This document shows, piece after piece, positions 17,177 through 26,332 of a DNA stretch of 64,000 bases (positions are counted from its first letter, which is position 1; each line of letters begins with the position of its first letter). The DNA is from Haliea alexandrii (GTDB lineage Bacteria; Pseudomonadota; Gammaproteobacteria; Pseudomonadales; Halieaceae), in assembly GCF_003719295.1 (NCBI RefSeq), contig NZ_RFLW01000001.1, positions 1,568,955 to 1,632,954 on the forward strand, given 5' to 3'. The notes below the pieces were generated by a model that was given only the letters and a program-made list of their open reading frames with translations, had not been told where the DNA came from and made no database searches. A program made the position numbers and the translations under genes.

Positions 17177-18049
17177 ATGATTACCGGCAGTATTGTCGCG
17201 CTTGTGACGCCAATGCACCCGGACGGCAGTCTCGACTGGGGTAGCCTGGAGCGCTTGCTGGACATGCATATTGCGGCGGGCACCAGTGCCATCGGCGCCG
17301 TTGGCACAACGGGAGAGAGCGCGACGCTGAGTGTTCCGGAGCACCTTGAGGTGATTCGTCATTGTGTGCGCTACGTTGACGGTCGCATTCCCGTGGTCGC
17401 GGGAACCGGTGCCAATTCCACCCGCGAGGCAATCGAGTTGACCAGCGTGGCTGCCCGTAACGGGGCGGATGCCTGCCTGTTGGTCACACCCTACTATAAT
17501 CGCCCGACGCAACGGGGTCTGTACGAACATTTCAAGGCGGTGGCCGCCGCGGTCACCATCCCCCAGATCCTCTATAACGTGCCCGGTCGTACGGCGGTGG
17601 ATATGGACAACGACACCGTTGTGCGCCTGTCGGAGCTGGACAACATCGTCGGCATCAAGGATGCCACCGGCGATTTGTCGCGGGTACCCGACTTCAAGGC
17701 GCGCTGCCCGGAGGATTTCGCCATCTATTCCGGCGATGACCCCACCGCTATGGAACTGATGCTCGCGGGTGGGCACGGCAATGTGTCGGTGACCGCGAAC
17801 ATTGCGCCGCGGCCGCTGGCCGAGCTCTGTCGCCTGGCCATGGCCGGTGAACGCAGCGAGGCGGCACGCATCAACGAGCGCTTGTCCGGCCTCAACCGCG
17901 CGTTGTTTCTCGAGGCGAACCCGATACCGGTAAAGTGGGCCATGCAGCAGCGTGGCTTGATTGAGGCGGGTATTCGTTTACCCTTGACGCCTCTGGATGA
18001 GCGCTACCATGCGCAGGTCCTTGCAGCTCTGGAGGCAGCGGGAATTTGA
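17177..18049 (+). CDS. dapA: 4-hydroxy-tetrahydrodipicolinate synthase
   Basis: Condenses pyruvate with aspartate semialdehyde in lysine and diaminopimelate synthesis. The protein has 290 residues, normal for the family. Motifs include GTTGESATL, the catalytic tyrosine in VTPYYNRPTQRGLYEHF, the substrate-binding LYNVPGRT, and the Schiff-base lysine in NIVGIKDATGD. ATG 17177 has GGAG nine bases upstream; an upstream extension to 17108 is not supported. The stop overlaps the bamC start as TGATG, a conserved dapA-bamC pairing. Confidence 0.97.
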   Translation: MITGSIVALVTPMHPDGSLDWGSLERLLDMHIAAGTSAIGAVGTTGESATLSVPEHLEVIRHCVRYVDGRIPVVAGTGANSTREAIELTSVAARNGADACLLVTPYYNRPTQRGLYEHFKAVAAAVTIPQILYNVPGRTAVDMDNDTVVRLSELDNIVGIKDATGDLSRVPDFKARCPEDFAIYSGDDPTAMELMLAGGHGNVSVTANIAPRPLAELCRLAMAGERSEAARINERLSGLNRALFLEANPIPVKWAMQQRGLIEAGIRLPLTPLDERYHAQVLAALEAAGI

Positions 18050-19104
18050 TGGCGGAATGTATGAAGCTGGTATTGCGCACGGCGCTGCTCGGTCTGTTGC
18101 TGGGCCTCGCGGGCTGCAGCTATCTGTTCGGTGACGAGGGCATGTTCCCCGACACGTCGGACGACTACAAGAACGCACGTGAGCAAGCGCCCATTCAGGT
18201 GCCGGAGGGCAAAGAGACGGCACAACTGGAGGAAATCTACCCCATCCCTCCGGTGCAGGACGAGGCGCTGCTGGAGGGTGAATTCGAGGTGCCTCGCCCC
18301 ACGCCCCTGGTGGCAGGGGCCGGGGAGGATGTGGTGCGTATCCAGTCGCTCGGGGACGAGAGCTGGGCCCTGATCGCGGTCGCACCAGGTCAACTCTGGC
18401 CACAGGTGCGCAGCTTTCTCACGTCTGCCGGCATTGGCGTGGGGCGTGTGGATGCGCAGGCGGGACTGATTGAAACCGGCTGGCTGGAGCTGGAAGGACA
18501 GACCATGGCCTCGCGTTTCCGCTTCCGCATCGAGCAGGGCGTGCAGCGTGGCAGCAGTGAATTACACGTGTTGCAGATGCACCAGGCGGGGGATGTCACG
18601 GCGTGGCCTGCGCTATCCGACGATACGGCCCAGGAGCAGGAAATGCTGCGTGCCGTCTCGCAATTCATTGCCAACAGCGCCGATTCCGCGCCGGTTTCGA
18701 TGCTCGCAGACCGCGCCATGAGTGCCGAGGGCAAGCTGACGCTGGAAGATGCACCGGGTGGCGGCAGTATGCTGCGTCTGGGGCTGCCCTTCACCCGGGC
18801 GTGGGCCTCGGTGGGCAAGGCCCTTGAGGACTCGCGCTTCGAAATCACCGATCGCGACCGGAGCGAGGGCCTCTACTATGCGCGTTTCCTCGGTGAGGCG
18901 GCAGACGAAGACGGCGGCTGGTTCTCCTGGATGTTCTCCGATGAGGACGAGAACCCGATGATCGGGCGCGATTTCCTGGTCAGGGTCGAAGCAGCGGGAG
19001 ACAAGGCAGTCACGATTGGCATTGCCCCGGTAGCCGGTGCGTCGCCATTGGAGAAACGCGATCAGCAGGCGCTGCTGACGCTACTCAAGGGCAATATCAA
19101 CTGA
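18049..19104 (+). CDS. bamC: Outer membrane assembly lipoprotein BamC
   Basis: Lipoprotein of the beta-barrel assembly machine. It has 351 residues from ATG 18049, which overlaps the dapA stop and has GGGA upstream; ATG 18061 is an alternative. The lipobox is LAGCSY. An unstructured N-terminal stretch carries the conserved BamD-binding region (VPEGKETAQLEEIYPIP), followed by two helix-grip domains (about 90-210 and 225-350). It lies directly after dapA, as in many gammaproteobacteria. Confidence 0.9.
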   Translation: MAECMKLVLRTALLGLLLGLAGCSYLFGDEGMFPDTSDDYKNAREQAPIQVPEGKETAQLEEIYPIPPVQDEALLEGEFEVPRPTPLVAGAGEDVVRIQSLGDESWALIAVAPGQLWPQVRSFLTSAGIGVGRVDAQAGLIETGWLELEGQTMASRFRFRIEQGVQRGSSELHVLQMHQAGDVTAWPALSDDTAQEQEMLRAVSQFIANSADSAPVSMLADRAMSAEGKLTLEDAPGGGSMLRLGLPFTRAWASVGKALEDSRFEITDRDRSEGLYYARFLGEAADEDGGWFSWMFSDEDENPMIGRDFLVRVEAAGDKAVTIGIAPVAGASPLEKRDQQALLTLLKGNIN

Positions 19105-19113
19105 GGCGCTGAC

Positions 19114-19908
19114 ATGCTGCGTTTTGCATCTCTGGGCAGCGGCAGCAAGGGCAACGCGACGGTCGTTTCTGGCGGCACGACAACAGTGCTGATCGATTGC
19201 GGGTTCTCAGTGCGCGAGACCCGCCGTCGCCTGGCGCTCCTCGGCCTCGCACCCGAGGATCTCAGCGCGATTCTGGTGACCCATGAGCACAGCGATCATA
19301 GCGCGGGGGTGAGTCGCCTGGCGCGGCAGTGGAACATCCCGGTCTACCTCACCCATGGCACGCTGCGCAGCGGCCGTCTGGAGGGATGCCCGCAGGTCAC
19401 CTGTTTCAACAGTGAAGAGCGCCTGCAAATAGGCGACCTGTCCATAGAGCCTGTTGCCGTGCCCCACGATGCACGCGAACCTTGTCAGTACCGGCTGGCG
19501 CACGCGGGGCGCTCGCTGGGGGTGCTCACCGACCTGGGTAGCATTACCAGCCATGTGGTCGAACGCTTTCGCGGCTGCGATGCGCTGGTACTCGAATTCA
19601 ACCACGATCTGGACATGCTCTGGGCTGGGAGTTATCCGCCGTCCCTGAAACAGCGCGTGGCCAGTGACTGGGGGCACCTGAATAATCACCAGGCCGCCGA
19701 GTTATTGCGTCAGTTAGGCACCGAGACGCTGCAGCACCTCGTGGTTGCGCACATCAGTGAACAGAATAACTGTCCGCAGCGTGCCGCTGCCGCGCTGGAG
19801 ACCGTGATGGGTGCCGGCGACCAGCGTGTGGTGTTCGCTGCGCAGAATGCCGGTTTCGACTGGCTGACCCTAGCGGCAGTGCCGGGGCAGGGTGAGGCGC
19901 TCCAGTGA
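19114..19908 (+). CDS. Metallo-beta-lactamase-fold hydrolase (YycJ/WalJ-like)
   Basis: 264 residues with the MBL metal motif THEHSDHSAG, an aspartate in VLTDLGSI, and a later histidine in VAHISEQNNCP. The N-terminus RFASLGSGSKGNATVV is characteristic of the YycJ/VicX group, possibly a nuclease. In many relatives this gene lies between bamC and purC; purC is not found here. Its 3' end overlaps the convergent LRR lipoprotein gene by 39 bases. Confidence 0.9.
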   Translation: MLRFASLGSGSKGNATVVSGGTTTVLIDCGFSVRETRRRLALLGLAPEDLSAILVTHEHSDHSAGVSRLARQWNIPVYLTHGTLRSGRLEGCPQVTCFNSEERLQIGDLSIEPVAVPHDAREPCQYRLAHAGRSLGVLTDLGSITSHVVERFRGCDALVLEFNHDLDMLWAGSYPPSLKQRVASDWGHLNNHQAAELLRQLGTETLQHLVVAHISEQNNCPQRAAAALETVMGAGDQRVVFAAQNAGFDWLTLAAVPGQGEALQ

Positions 19909-20361
19909 TATCCAGCTGTCCGGCCCCGGGCAACGCAGTGCGCTGTTGCCATTGAGGTTGACCACCGCCAGTTCCGGCAGTCGGTAGAGCGGCCCGGCAT
20001 CTTCTATCTGGTTGTCGTCAAGCATGACGCTGCGCAGCGCCAGCAGCACGGCCAGCTCCCGGATGTCGCTGATGGCGTTGCCCCCGAGATTGAGCCAGCT
20101 CAGGCTGGAAAAGCTGCCCAGGCCTGCAACACTGCGCACGCCCGCGCCACTGCAGTCCAGTGTCTGTAGTTCACCCATGCTGCTGATCTTGTTGTCGTTG
20201 ATTGCCTGCTCCAGGCAGCCGCGCAGCGCGGGGTCTTCAATGCGGAAATCCGTCAGCAGGGGACGTGGGCTGTAGACCACGCGCTCGTTCACACTGACGT
20301 CGTATTGCTGGCAGCCTGCCAGTACACTCAGGGTTATACAGATGAGCCATCGGCAGGGCAT
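19870..20361 (-). CDS. Leucine-rich-repeat lipoprotein
   Basis: 163 residues with a short lipoprotein signal and lipobox LAGCQ (Cys17). After a linker, residues about 65-145 form roughly four internalin-like LRR units of about 22 residues, with LSWLNLGGNAISDI and LRSVMLDDNQIEDAGP as the clearest repeats. An AGAGGAAG ribosome binding site precedes the ATG. It probably acts as a protein-interaction module on the inner or outer membrane. Function unknown. Its last 39 bases are antisense to the MBL hydrolase gene. Confidence 0.75.
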   Translation of the reverse strand: MPCRWLICITLSVLAGCQQYDVSVNERVVYSPRPLLTDFRIEDPALRGCLEQAINDNKISSMGELQTLDCSGAGVRSVAGLGSFSSLSWLNLGGNAISDIRELAVLLALRSVMLDDNQIEDAGPLYRLPELAVVNLNGNSALRCPGPDSWISLERLTLPRHCR

Positions 20362-20408
20362 GCGGTATCTTCCTCTTGGTGGTGCTCAGTGTGCGCCGGG
20401 ATCGCACA

Positions 20409-20437
20409 TGGATTCAAGTACCACAGCACCCTATAAT
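20409..20437 (+). promoter_or_regulatory. Candidate promoter for the cyclase-like/HD gene pair
   Basis: A perfect TATAAT (20432-20437) with TGGATT (20409-20414) 17 bases upstream. The predicted start is near 20444, 28 bases before ATG 20472. It lies in the divergent gap with the LRR lipoprotein gene. Confidence 0.5.
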
Positions 20438-20471
20438 GGTAGCGGCTTGGGTGAAAAGAATCGAGTGGGCT

Positions 20472-21821
20472 ATGACGGCAAGGACGGGTGAATCCGCGGG
20501 CGTGACCGGCGGCACAGCGACAGATCACAGAACAATCAGTATATCTCAGCGCGGTAACCTTAAGGCGCTGGAGAGTGCCTTGCGCAAGCAGTGGCGCCTC
20601 GGCCAGAACATTGTTCTCTGCTGGAGTGCGGACGAGCGTGGCATTCTGGTGATTTTTGTGCCGCACTACTTCCTCGGTAATTTCTGCGCCCGTCCAGGCG
20701 TCGACGGTGCGCAAGACAACGAAGCGTTTGTGCGCGAACTGATTTCCGGCAGCCGCTGCAAGCCGCGCGAGGAGTTTTTCGACATCGCCAACCGGCTGGA
20801 TATTGCCCCCGGTTTCATTCGCCTGGATACGCCACTGGCCGATGATCCGGCGGTGGTCAGCGCAGTCGAGCAGCTGATCAAACGTTACGGCCTGAGTTAT
20901 GTCAGCGATCGCGCGGTGCTGCTTTTCGACATTGCCGAGTTCTCGCTGTTCACGCCCTTTGAGCAGGCCAGTCAGTTGAACAGCCTGTCCTATTCGCTGA
21001 ATTCCGCCTACAACAAGCTGTTGGCCAAAGGCATAGAGGTGCATTTCTCCCGTACCACCACTGGCGATGGATACTACGTATGGAACCGTGCACTCGGGGC
21101 GCAGGCCAATTGCGACCTGTTTTTCTTCCTGCTGCTGGTGGTGGCGGATAACGCCGTGGCGCGTCGCGCATCACACGGCAACACGGTGCCGGTCATTCGT
21201 GTGGCCTATCACGTTGGCAGCCACTACGAGCTGTATCAGGCTGAGGGCGTGAACCCCACCGTGCACAGCTATATCGTCGGCGATGTCACGATAGAGCTGG
21301 CGCGGATGGCGGAAAAGGCGCAACCCCAGCAAATCCTGGTCGGGCATTTCGAAACCGCGTCGCAATGTGCGCCAGAGCCTGCGACGGAGCCCGCTGCGCC
21401 GGTGTCCGCGCCGGGTTTCATCGAGCAGTGTAACGAAGGCCTGAGCGCGCTGCAGGGTATACAGTTTGCCGGCAAAACAGTGGAGCGCCTGCACTGCGGA
21501 TTGTCCCGCGTCGGTGGCGGCGACGAGCGGCGCGCCGTGCAGCGCCTGTTGATTACCGATAAGCATGGCCTGTCGCGGCATGCCTATAACCTCGAGTTCA
21601 CGCTTGAATTCGAGGACCGCACCCTCACTCTCGGTCTGCCCGAGAGTGCCCTGCCGGATGACTCGCGCACGGCAAAGCCGGACACACCCATGGGCTCCGC
21701 GCACCGTGCCGCGGTGGCGCCTGGTCTCACCGTGGATGAGCCCACGTTGCAGGAGCAGGTTGAAGAGCTGGCCTCTTTGCTACAGGATCGTTTCGAGCGT
21801 GAACCGCAGGAGAGCAACTGA
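20472..21821 (+). CDS. Class III nucleotidyl cyclase-like protein
   Basis: 449 residues and no membrane segment, so presumably cytoplasmic. A poorly recognised N-terminal region (1-140) is followed by a domain resembling class III adenylyl/guanylyl cyclases. The first metal aspartate is in LLFDIAEFS (Asp153), the second in TTTGDGYYVW (Asp199), and GDVTIELAR (270-278) aligns with the region that normally carries the transition-state Asn and Arg. Here the Asn position appears to be Ile while the Arg is kept. The C-terminal 130 residues are unassigned and acidic. The HD/phosphodiesterase-like gene follows six bases later. Active cyclase or degenerate nucleotide sensor are both possible. Confidence 0.62.
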   Translation: MTARTGESAGVTGGTATDHRTISISQRGNLKALESALRKQWRLGQNIVLCWSADERGILVIFVPHYFLGNFCARPGVDGAQDNEAFVRELISGSRCKPREEFFDIANRLDIAPGFIRLDTPLADDPAVVSAVEQLIKRYGLSYVSDRAVLLFDIAEFSLFTPFEQASQLNSLSYSLNSAYNKLLAKGIEVHFSRTTTGDGYYVWNRALGAQANCDLFFFLLLVVADNAVARRASHGNTVPVIRVAYHVGSHYELYQAEGVNPTVHSYIVGDVTIELARMAEKAQPQQILVGHFETASQCAPEPATEPAAPVSAPGFIEQCNEGLSALQGIQFAGKTVERLHCGLSRVGGGDERRAVQRLLITDKHGLSRHAYNLEFTLEFEDRTLTLGLPESALPDDSRTAKPDTPMGSAHRAAVAPGLTVDEPTLQEQVEELASLLQDRFEREPQESN

Positions 21822-21827
21822 GCCAGC

Positions 21828-22730
21828 ATGATAATTCCCGCTGACAACCCCCGCCGCGATATCACCGGCCAGGTGGAATTGAGCGATGTGGCCGCGGTGA
21901 TGGCGGAAGTGGGCGCCATATTAGAGGCACACTGGCCGGGTGGAGACTGGTCCGCACTGGATGTGCTGAGCGCGCTGTTTAGTCAGCTCTATACCGGCGA
22001 GCACCCGGAGTATCACGGTTGTGATGCCGGCTACCACGACACTGAGCACGTGCTGGATGTCACGTTGGCTATGGCGCGGCTGATGGCGGGGCGCGAAAAG
22101 CGCTGGCCCGGCCCCTGGGCGTTTGATGCCGATCTCGCACTGGCCGGGATTGCCAGCGCGCTGTTTCACGACGCCGGTTACCTTCGTCGCCGTGGGGACC
22201 GCCGTAACAGCTCCGGTGCTGCGTACACGCGTACCCATGTTCGTCGCGGAGCGGCATTGGTTCGCGCACAGTTTCCGCGGGTAGGGCTGACGGGCATGGC
22301 ACCCGTATGCGCCCGGCTGGTTCACTTCACCAACTGCTATCGCAAGCCGGAGCATCTGACCGTGCGCAGTCGGCAGGAGAGGCAACTGGGCGCATTGCTG
22401 GGCACCGCAGACTTGCTGGCACAGCTGGCGGCACCCGATTACCTGGAGAAATGTCGCCACGCACTGTACGACGAGTTTGTCGCCAGCGGCATGGCGGCGC
22501 CAGAGCATGCAGTCCAGCCGGAGCCCTGCCACTACCGCTCGCGTGACGACCTGATTCGGCGCACCCCCGGTTTTGTTCACGGCGTGGCAGGGTCGCGCCT
22601 GGAGCGGGACTTTGCCGGCGCCTATCACTACGCAAGCAGCTACTTTGATGGCGACAATCCCTACCTGGAGTCCATCGCGGCCAACTGCGCGCGGCTTGAC
22701 CAGTGGCTGGCGCCCCGCCCGCCCGCCTGA
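21828..22730 (+). CDS. HD-domain phosphohydrolase, class I cyclic-nucleotide phosphodiesterase-like
   Basis: 300 residues. The segment YHDTEHVLDV (69-78) matches the YHN..H..DV pattern that opens the class I phosphodiesterase catalytic domain. It is followed by the HD pair in ALFHDAGYL (114-115), a further histidine in TRTHVRRG (137), VHF, and a C-terminal aspartate in LGTADLLAQL. All metal-site positions of an HD hydrolase are therefore present. The gene begins six bases after the cyclase-like gene, implying co-transcription and a possible make/break pair for one cyclic nucleotide. Substrate is inference only. Confidence 0.72.
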   Translation: MIIPADNPRRDITGQVELSDVAAVMAEVGAILEAHWPGGDWSALDVLSALFSQLYTGEHPEYHGCDAGYHDTEHVLDVTLAMARLMAGREKRWPGPWAFDADLALAGIASALFHDAGYLRRRGDRRNSSGAAYTRTHVRRGAALVRAQFPRVGLTGMAPVCARLVHFTNCYRKPEHLTVRSRQERQLGALLGTADLLAQLAAPDYLEKCRHALYDEFVASGMAAPEHAVQPEPCHYRSRDDLIRRTPGFVHGVAGSRLERDFAGAYHYASSYFDGDNPYLESIAANCARLDQWLAPRPPA

Positions 22731-23560
22731 ACAGCGTGCCTCTGCAACCTGATTCTGCGAGCGACGTTATCGGCGTAGCCGCTGCCGATGCCGCGTTGCA
22801 TGAGCAGGCCTCGGCGCTGGCGCAAGATCTGGGTTTGCCCTGGGTCGAGACAACAGCCGCCGCGTATAGCGCTGGTTTGCAGGCGGTGCTCTGGTTGGGC
22901 GCGGAGGGAGTCTCCCTGCAAGCCGTGTCTCGGCGGGGCCATGCACCGGGGCCGATTACCGTTGACTTTGGCGGCGCAACCATGCGTCATCGGCGGCGCG
23001 GGGGCCAGAACGAACTGCTGGGCAAGGCGGTGGGGGTGGGCAAGAAGTCCGCACTGGCCGTGCTCGACGCAACGGCTGGCCTGGGGCGTGACAGCTTCGT
23101 GCTCGCCGACCTCGGTTGCTCGGTAACACTCGCCGAGCGTGAACCCGTGGTGCTCGCGCTGCTGGCTGATGGCCTGGAGCGCGCGCGGCGTGCCGATGAC
23201 AGCTGGCTCAACGCAGTGCTTGGTCGCATGCGTCTGCATCGCGGGGAGGCAGCCACTGTGCCGGCGGTTGCATTCGCCGGGCTGGATGTGATCTATCTCG
23301 ACCCGATGTTCCCTGAGCGGGATAAATCTGCGGCGGTGAAAAAGGACATGGCGCTGTTCCAGGCGCTGTTTGCCGACCACAACACGACCGGCGACGCAGT
23401 GGCACTGTTTGCGTGGGCGCTGCAGCAGGACGTCGCCCGGGTCGTTGTCAAGCGGCCCGTACGGGCCGTTAGCCTTGCCGGGCGGCAGCCCTCACATGCG
23501 ATTGTCGGCAAAGCGGTGCGTTACGATGTGTATGTGCTGCGTAGCCTGGGGCCTGCATGA
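22703..23560 (+). CDS. rsmJ: 16S rRNA (guanine(1516)-N(2))-methyltransferase
   Basis: Methylates G1516 of 16S rRNA using SAM. The longest frame starts at GTG 22703, overlapping the HD gene by 28 bases; GTG 22736 is an alternative just after its stop. The family motifs are clear: PITVDFGGATMRHRRRGG, the SAM site VLDATAGLGRDSFVLA, LDVIYLDPMFP and VVVKRP. The total of about 275-285 residues is slightly longer than E. coli RsmJ (250). Confidence 0.93.
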   Translation: MAGAPPARLNSVPLQPDSASDVIGVAAADAALHEQASALAQDLGLPWVETTAAAYSAGLQAVLWLGAEGVSLQAVSRRGHAPGPITVDFGGATMRHRRRGGQNELLGKAVGVGKKSALAVLDATAGLGRDSFVLADLGCSVTLAEREPVVLALLADGLERARRADDSWLNAVLGRMRLHRGEAATVPAVAFAGLDVIYLDPMFPERDKSAAVKKDMALFQALFADHNTTGDAVALFAWALQQDVARVVVKRPVRAVSLAGRQPSHAIVGKAVRYDVYVLRSLGPA

Positions 23561-23567
23561 CCGAGCC

Positions 23568-24344
23568 TCAGTGGCGCGCGGCGATACGAAACAGCCGCCG
23601 GGTGAACACCGATTGCAGAAAGGGGTCCAGCAGGCGGTAAAGGCGGCCTGACAAATACACGGGTTTACCGCGCTCTGCCGCTTTCAGGCCTTCTCTGACC
23701 ACCACTTCCGCCGGGTACCAGACAAACTCGGGCATGCCGTCTTTCATGTCCTGCAGGCCCGCTGTGCTGTGAAAATCGGTATGTGTGTAGCCGGGGCACA
23801 GGGCGCACACCTGTACACCACTGCCATGCAGCGTGAGGGAAAGATCCTCCGACAGCGCGATCAGGTAAGCCTTGCTGGGGCCGTAGTTGCAGCCGCCTGC
23901 ACGCGGTATGCGGCCAGCCACGGAAGCAATATTGATTACGCGTCCAAAACCGCGCTCGCGCATGGCGGGTATGAACAGGTGGCAGAGCTTCGCCACGGAC
24001 AGCATCATCAGCTGGAAAAACGCCTCGTGATCTGCCCAGTCGCGGTCCTGGAGCAAATCGGAGCCGGCGACCCCCGCGTTGTTGATCAGGTAGTCGACTT
24101 CCACACCTTGTGCACTGAGGCTGTCGTACAGTGCCTGGGGCGCCGCGGGGTCCGACAGATCCGCCGCTTCTACCCGCGTGTCGCAGCGATGTGTGCTGGC
24201 CAGCTCAGCGGCAAGGGCCTGCAGCTTTTCCTTGCGTCGCGCCACGAGCACGAGGTTGTAGCCCTGTGCTGCCAGCTGCCGGGCGAACTCCTCGCCGAGC
24301 CCCGCGGATGCTCCGGTAATCAACGCTGTGCGCTTGCGTGTCAT
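23568..24344 (-). CDS. SDR family oxidoreductase (DltE/YqjQ-like)
   Basis: 258 residues. The NAD(P) motif is TGASAGLG, with NNAG in DYLINNAGV and the catalytic residues in INIASVAG and YGPSK. The C-terminal extension beyond the SDR core (FVWYPAEVVVREGL, LDPFLQSVF) is typical of the DltE-like short-chain dehydrogenases. ATG 24344 has GAGGAG upstream, fixing the start; the frame to 24434 is an extension. Substrate is unknown. It is divergent from a second SDR. Confidence 0.88.
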   Translation of the reverse strand: MTRKRTALITGASAGLGEEFARQLAAQGYNLVLVARRKEKLQALAAELASTHRCDTRVEAADLSDPAAPQALYDSLSAQGVEVDYLINNAGVAGSDLLQDRDWADHEAFFQLMMLSVAKLCHLFIPAMRERGFGRVINIASVAGRIPRAGGCNYGPSKAYLIALSEDLSLTLHGSGVQVCALCPGYTHTDFHSTAGLQDMKDGMPEFVWYPAEVVVREGLKAAERGKPVYLSGRLYRLLDPFLQSVFTRRLFRIAARH

Positions 24345-24445
24345 GGGTTTTCTCCTCAAGATGTGATGCCCTGCCGCAGGCATGGTACGACACCTCGCGT
24401 GCGCTGTCTGCGCGCGGTACATCTGCTGGAACAAGGCCAGAACTT

Positions 24446-25201
24446 ATGCATAACACAGGAATTGCGCTGGTGACCGGCGCCTCGTCCGGGCTGGGCGCGG
24501 AATACTGCCGTCAGCTCGCCGGCCGCTGCAAGACGATCATCGCCGTCGGGCGTCGCGGCGAGCAGCTGCAGGCCCTGCGTGCCGAGCTCGAGAAGCAAAC
24601 CCGCCTATACCCGGTGGTTGCTGACCTCGCCACGGTAGAGGGCGTAACGCGCACCGTAGAGGCCCTGCGGCAGCAGGGACCGGTGGATCTGCTGGTCAAC
24701 AATGCCGGCTTCTCGACTCTGGGTGACTTTGTCGACAGTTCGCTGGAGGTGGAGTTGCAAATGGTGCGCCTGCAGGTTGACGCCCCCCTGGAACTGGTTC
24801 GTGCCGCGCTGCCCTTCATGCGTGAGCAGGGCAGTGGTGCGATCATCAATGTCGCGTCCGTCGGCGCCTATCTTGAGCTGCAGAAAACCGCCGTGTATGG
24901 CGGCTGCAAGGCATTTCTCCTGGCGTTCTCCAGGTCCCTGCAGGCCGAGGTGGCAGCGCACGGTATTCGCGTGCAGTGCCTCTGCCCCGGGCTGACACGT
25001 ACAGAAATACACGATACGCCGCATTTTGCCGGTTTTGACAAGACGCGTTTTCCTGAGGCCCTGTGGATGGAGGCTGATGCCGTCGTGGCCGAGAGCCTCG
25101 CCGCGCTGGAAGGTGACGAGGTGGCCGTGATTCCCGGTGCGATGAATCGGGAGATGGTGCGCGCTAACCTGCAGCAGCAGCTGCAGCTACTGGAGCAGTA
25201 G
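24446..25201 (+). CDS. SDR family oxidoreductase
   Basis: 251 residues with [27 protein letters not shown] and YGGCK as the YxxxK motif. It resembles the divergent SDR at 23568-24344 in overall layout, so the pair may derive from an old duplication. ATG 24446 is used; an upstream frame overlaps the divergent gene. The 3' end overlaps dapE by 15 bases tail to tail. Substrate is unknown. Confidence 0.86.
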   Translation: MHNTGIALVTGASSGLGAEYCRQLAGRCKTIIAVGRRGEQLQALRAELEKQTRLYPVVADLATVEGVTRTVEALRQQGPVDLLVNNAGFSTLGDFVDSSLEVELQMVRLQVDAPLELVRAALPFMREQGSGAIINVASVGAYLELQKTAVYGGCKAFLLAFSRSLQAEVAAHGIRVQCLCPGLTRTEIHDTPHFAGFDKTRFPEALWMEADAVVAESLAALEGDEVAVIPGAMNREMVRANLQQQLQLLEQ

Positions 25202-26317
25202 TCGCTCCAGCACACCCTGATACAGGCGGGCCAGCTGCGGCAGGTCTGCCGCGATCACGCATTCGTTGCGTTTGTGGATGGTCGCGTTCACCGGGCCGAG
25301 CTCGACGACCTGAGCACCGGTCGGGGCAATGAATCGCCCGTCCGAAGTGCCACCGGCGGTAGACAGCTCCGTTTCCAGACCGGTGACATCGCGAATGCTG
25401 TCCACAACCGCCTGCACAAGATTGCCGGCAGGGGTCAGGAACGGCTCGCCGCTCAGGTGCCAGTCGATGCTGTAGTCGAGCTTGTGGGCGCGTAGCAGGT
25501 TCTCGGTGCGCTGCTGCAGGTCGTCGGCAGTGACTTCGGTAGAAAAGCGGAAGTTGAAGACCACCTGCAATTCACCGGGAATCACGTTGGTCGCGCCTGT
25601 ACCGCTGGCAATATTGGATATTTGCAGGGAGGTGGCGGGGAAAAAGGCATTGCCCTGGTCCCACACCTGGCAGGTGAGTGCATGCAGGGCAGGTAATGCG
25701 CGGTGAATCGGGTTGTCTGCCAGTTGCGGGTAGGCGATGTGGCCCTGAATGCCGCGCACAGTGAGTACCGCACCGAGAGAGCCGCGCCTGCCGTTCTTGA
25801 CCACATCCCCCAGCTGCGCACTGCTTGACGGTTCGCCGACCACGCACCAGTCGATGTGCTCGCCCTGTTGCTGCAGGTGCTCAATGACTTTCACCGTGCC
25901 GTTGTGTGCAGGCCCCTCTTCGTCGGCGGTGATCAGAAACCCGATTCGGCCGCTGTGCTCCGGATTGCCGGCAACGAAGTCCTCGCAGGCCACGAGCATG
26001 GCTGCGAGGCTGCCTTTCATGTCGGCGGCGCCGCGTCCATAGAGCATCCCGTCGCGCAGGGTGGGCTCAAAAGGCGGGCTGTCCCAGCCGGATTCCGGGC
26101 CGGTGGGCACCACGTCGGTGTGACCGGCGAAGACCAGCAGTGGTCCACTCTCGCCCCGCACCGCCCAGAAGTTTTCCACCTCACCAAAGCGCAGGCGGGT
26201 GCAGGTAAAGCCCAGTTGCTGCAGCCGCTCCATCATCAAGGCCTGGCAGCCGGCATCCTCGGGCGTAACCGACTGGCGGCGAATCAGTTCGCAGGTCAAA
26301 GCCAGCGTGCGTTCCAT
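25187..26317 (-). CDS. dapE: Succinyl-diaminopimelate desuccinylase
   Basis: Zinc-dependent hydrolase of the succinylase lysine pathway. It has 376 residues. Metal and catalytic motifs are [21 protein letters not shown] and [12 protein letters not shown], with the C-terminal histidine in NATIHKRNE. It follows dapD on the same strand with a 15-base gap, so the two are probably one operon. Confidence 0.96.
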   Translation of the reverse strand: MERTLALTCELIRRQSVTPEDAGCQALMMERLQQLGFTCTRLRFGEVENFWAVRGESGPLLVFAGHTDVVPTGPESGWDSPPFEPTLRDGMLYGRGAADMKGSLAAMLVACEDFVAGNPEHSGRIGFLITADEEGPAHNGTVKVIEHLQQQGEHIDWCVVGEPSSSAQLGDVVKNGRRGSLGAVLTVRGIQGHIAYPQLADNPIHRALPALHALTCQVWDQGNAFFPATSLQISNIASGTGATNVIPGELQVVFNFRFSTEVTADDLQQRTENLLRAHKLDYSIDWHLSGEPFLTPAGNLVQAVVDSIRDVTGLETELSTAGGTSDGRFIAPTGAQVVELGPVNATIHKRNECVIAADLPQLARLYQGVLERLLLQ

Positions 26318-26332
26318 AGTGTTGCCCCGGGG

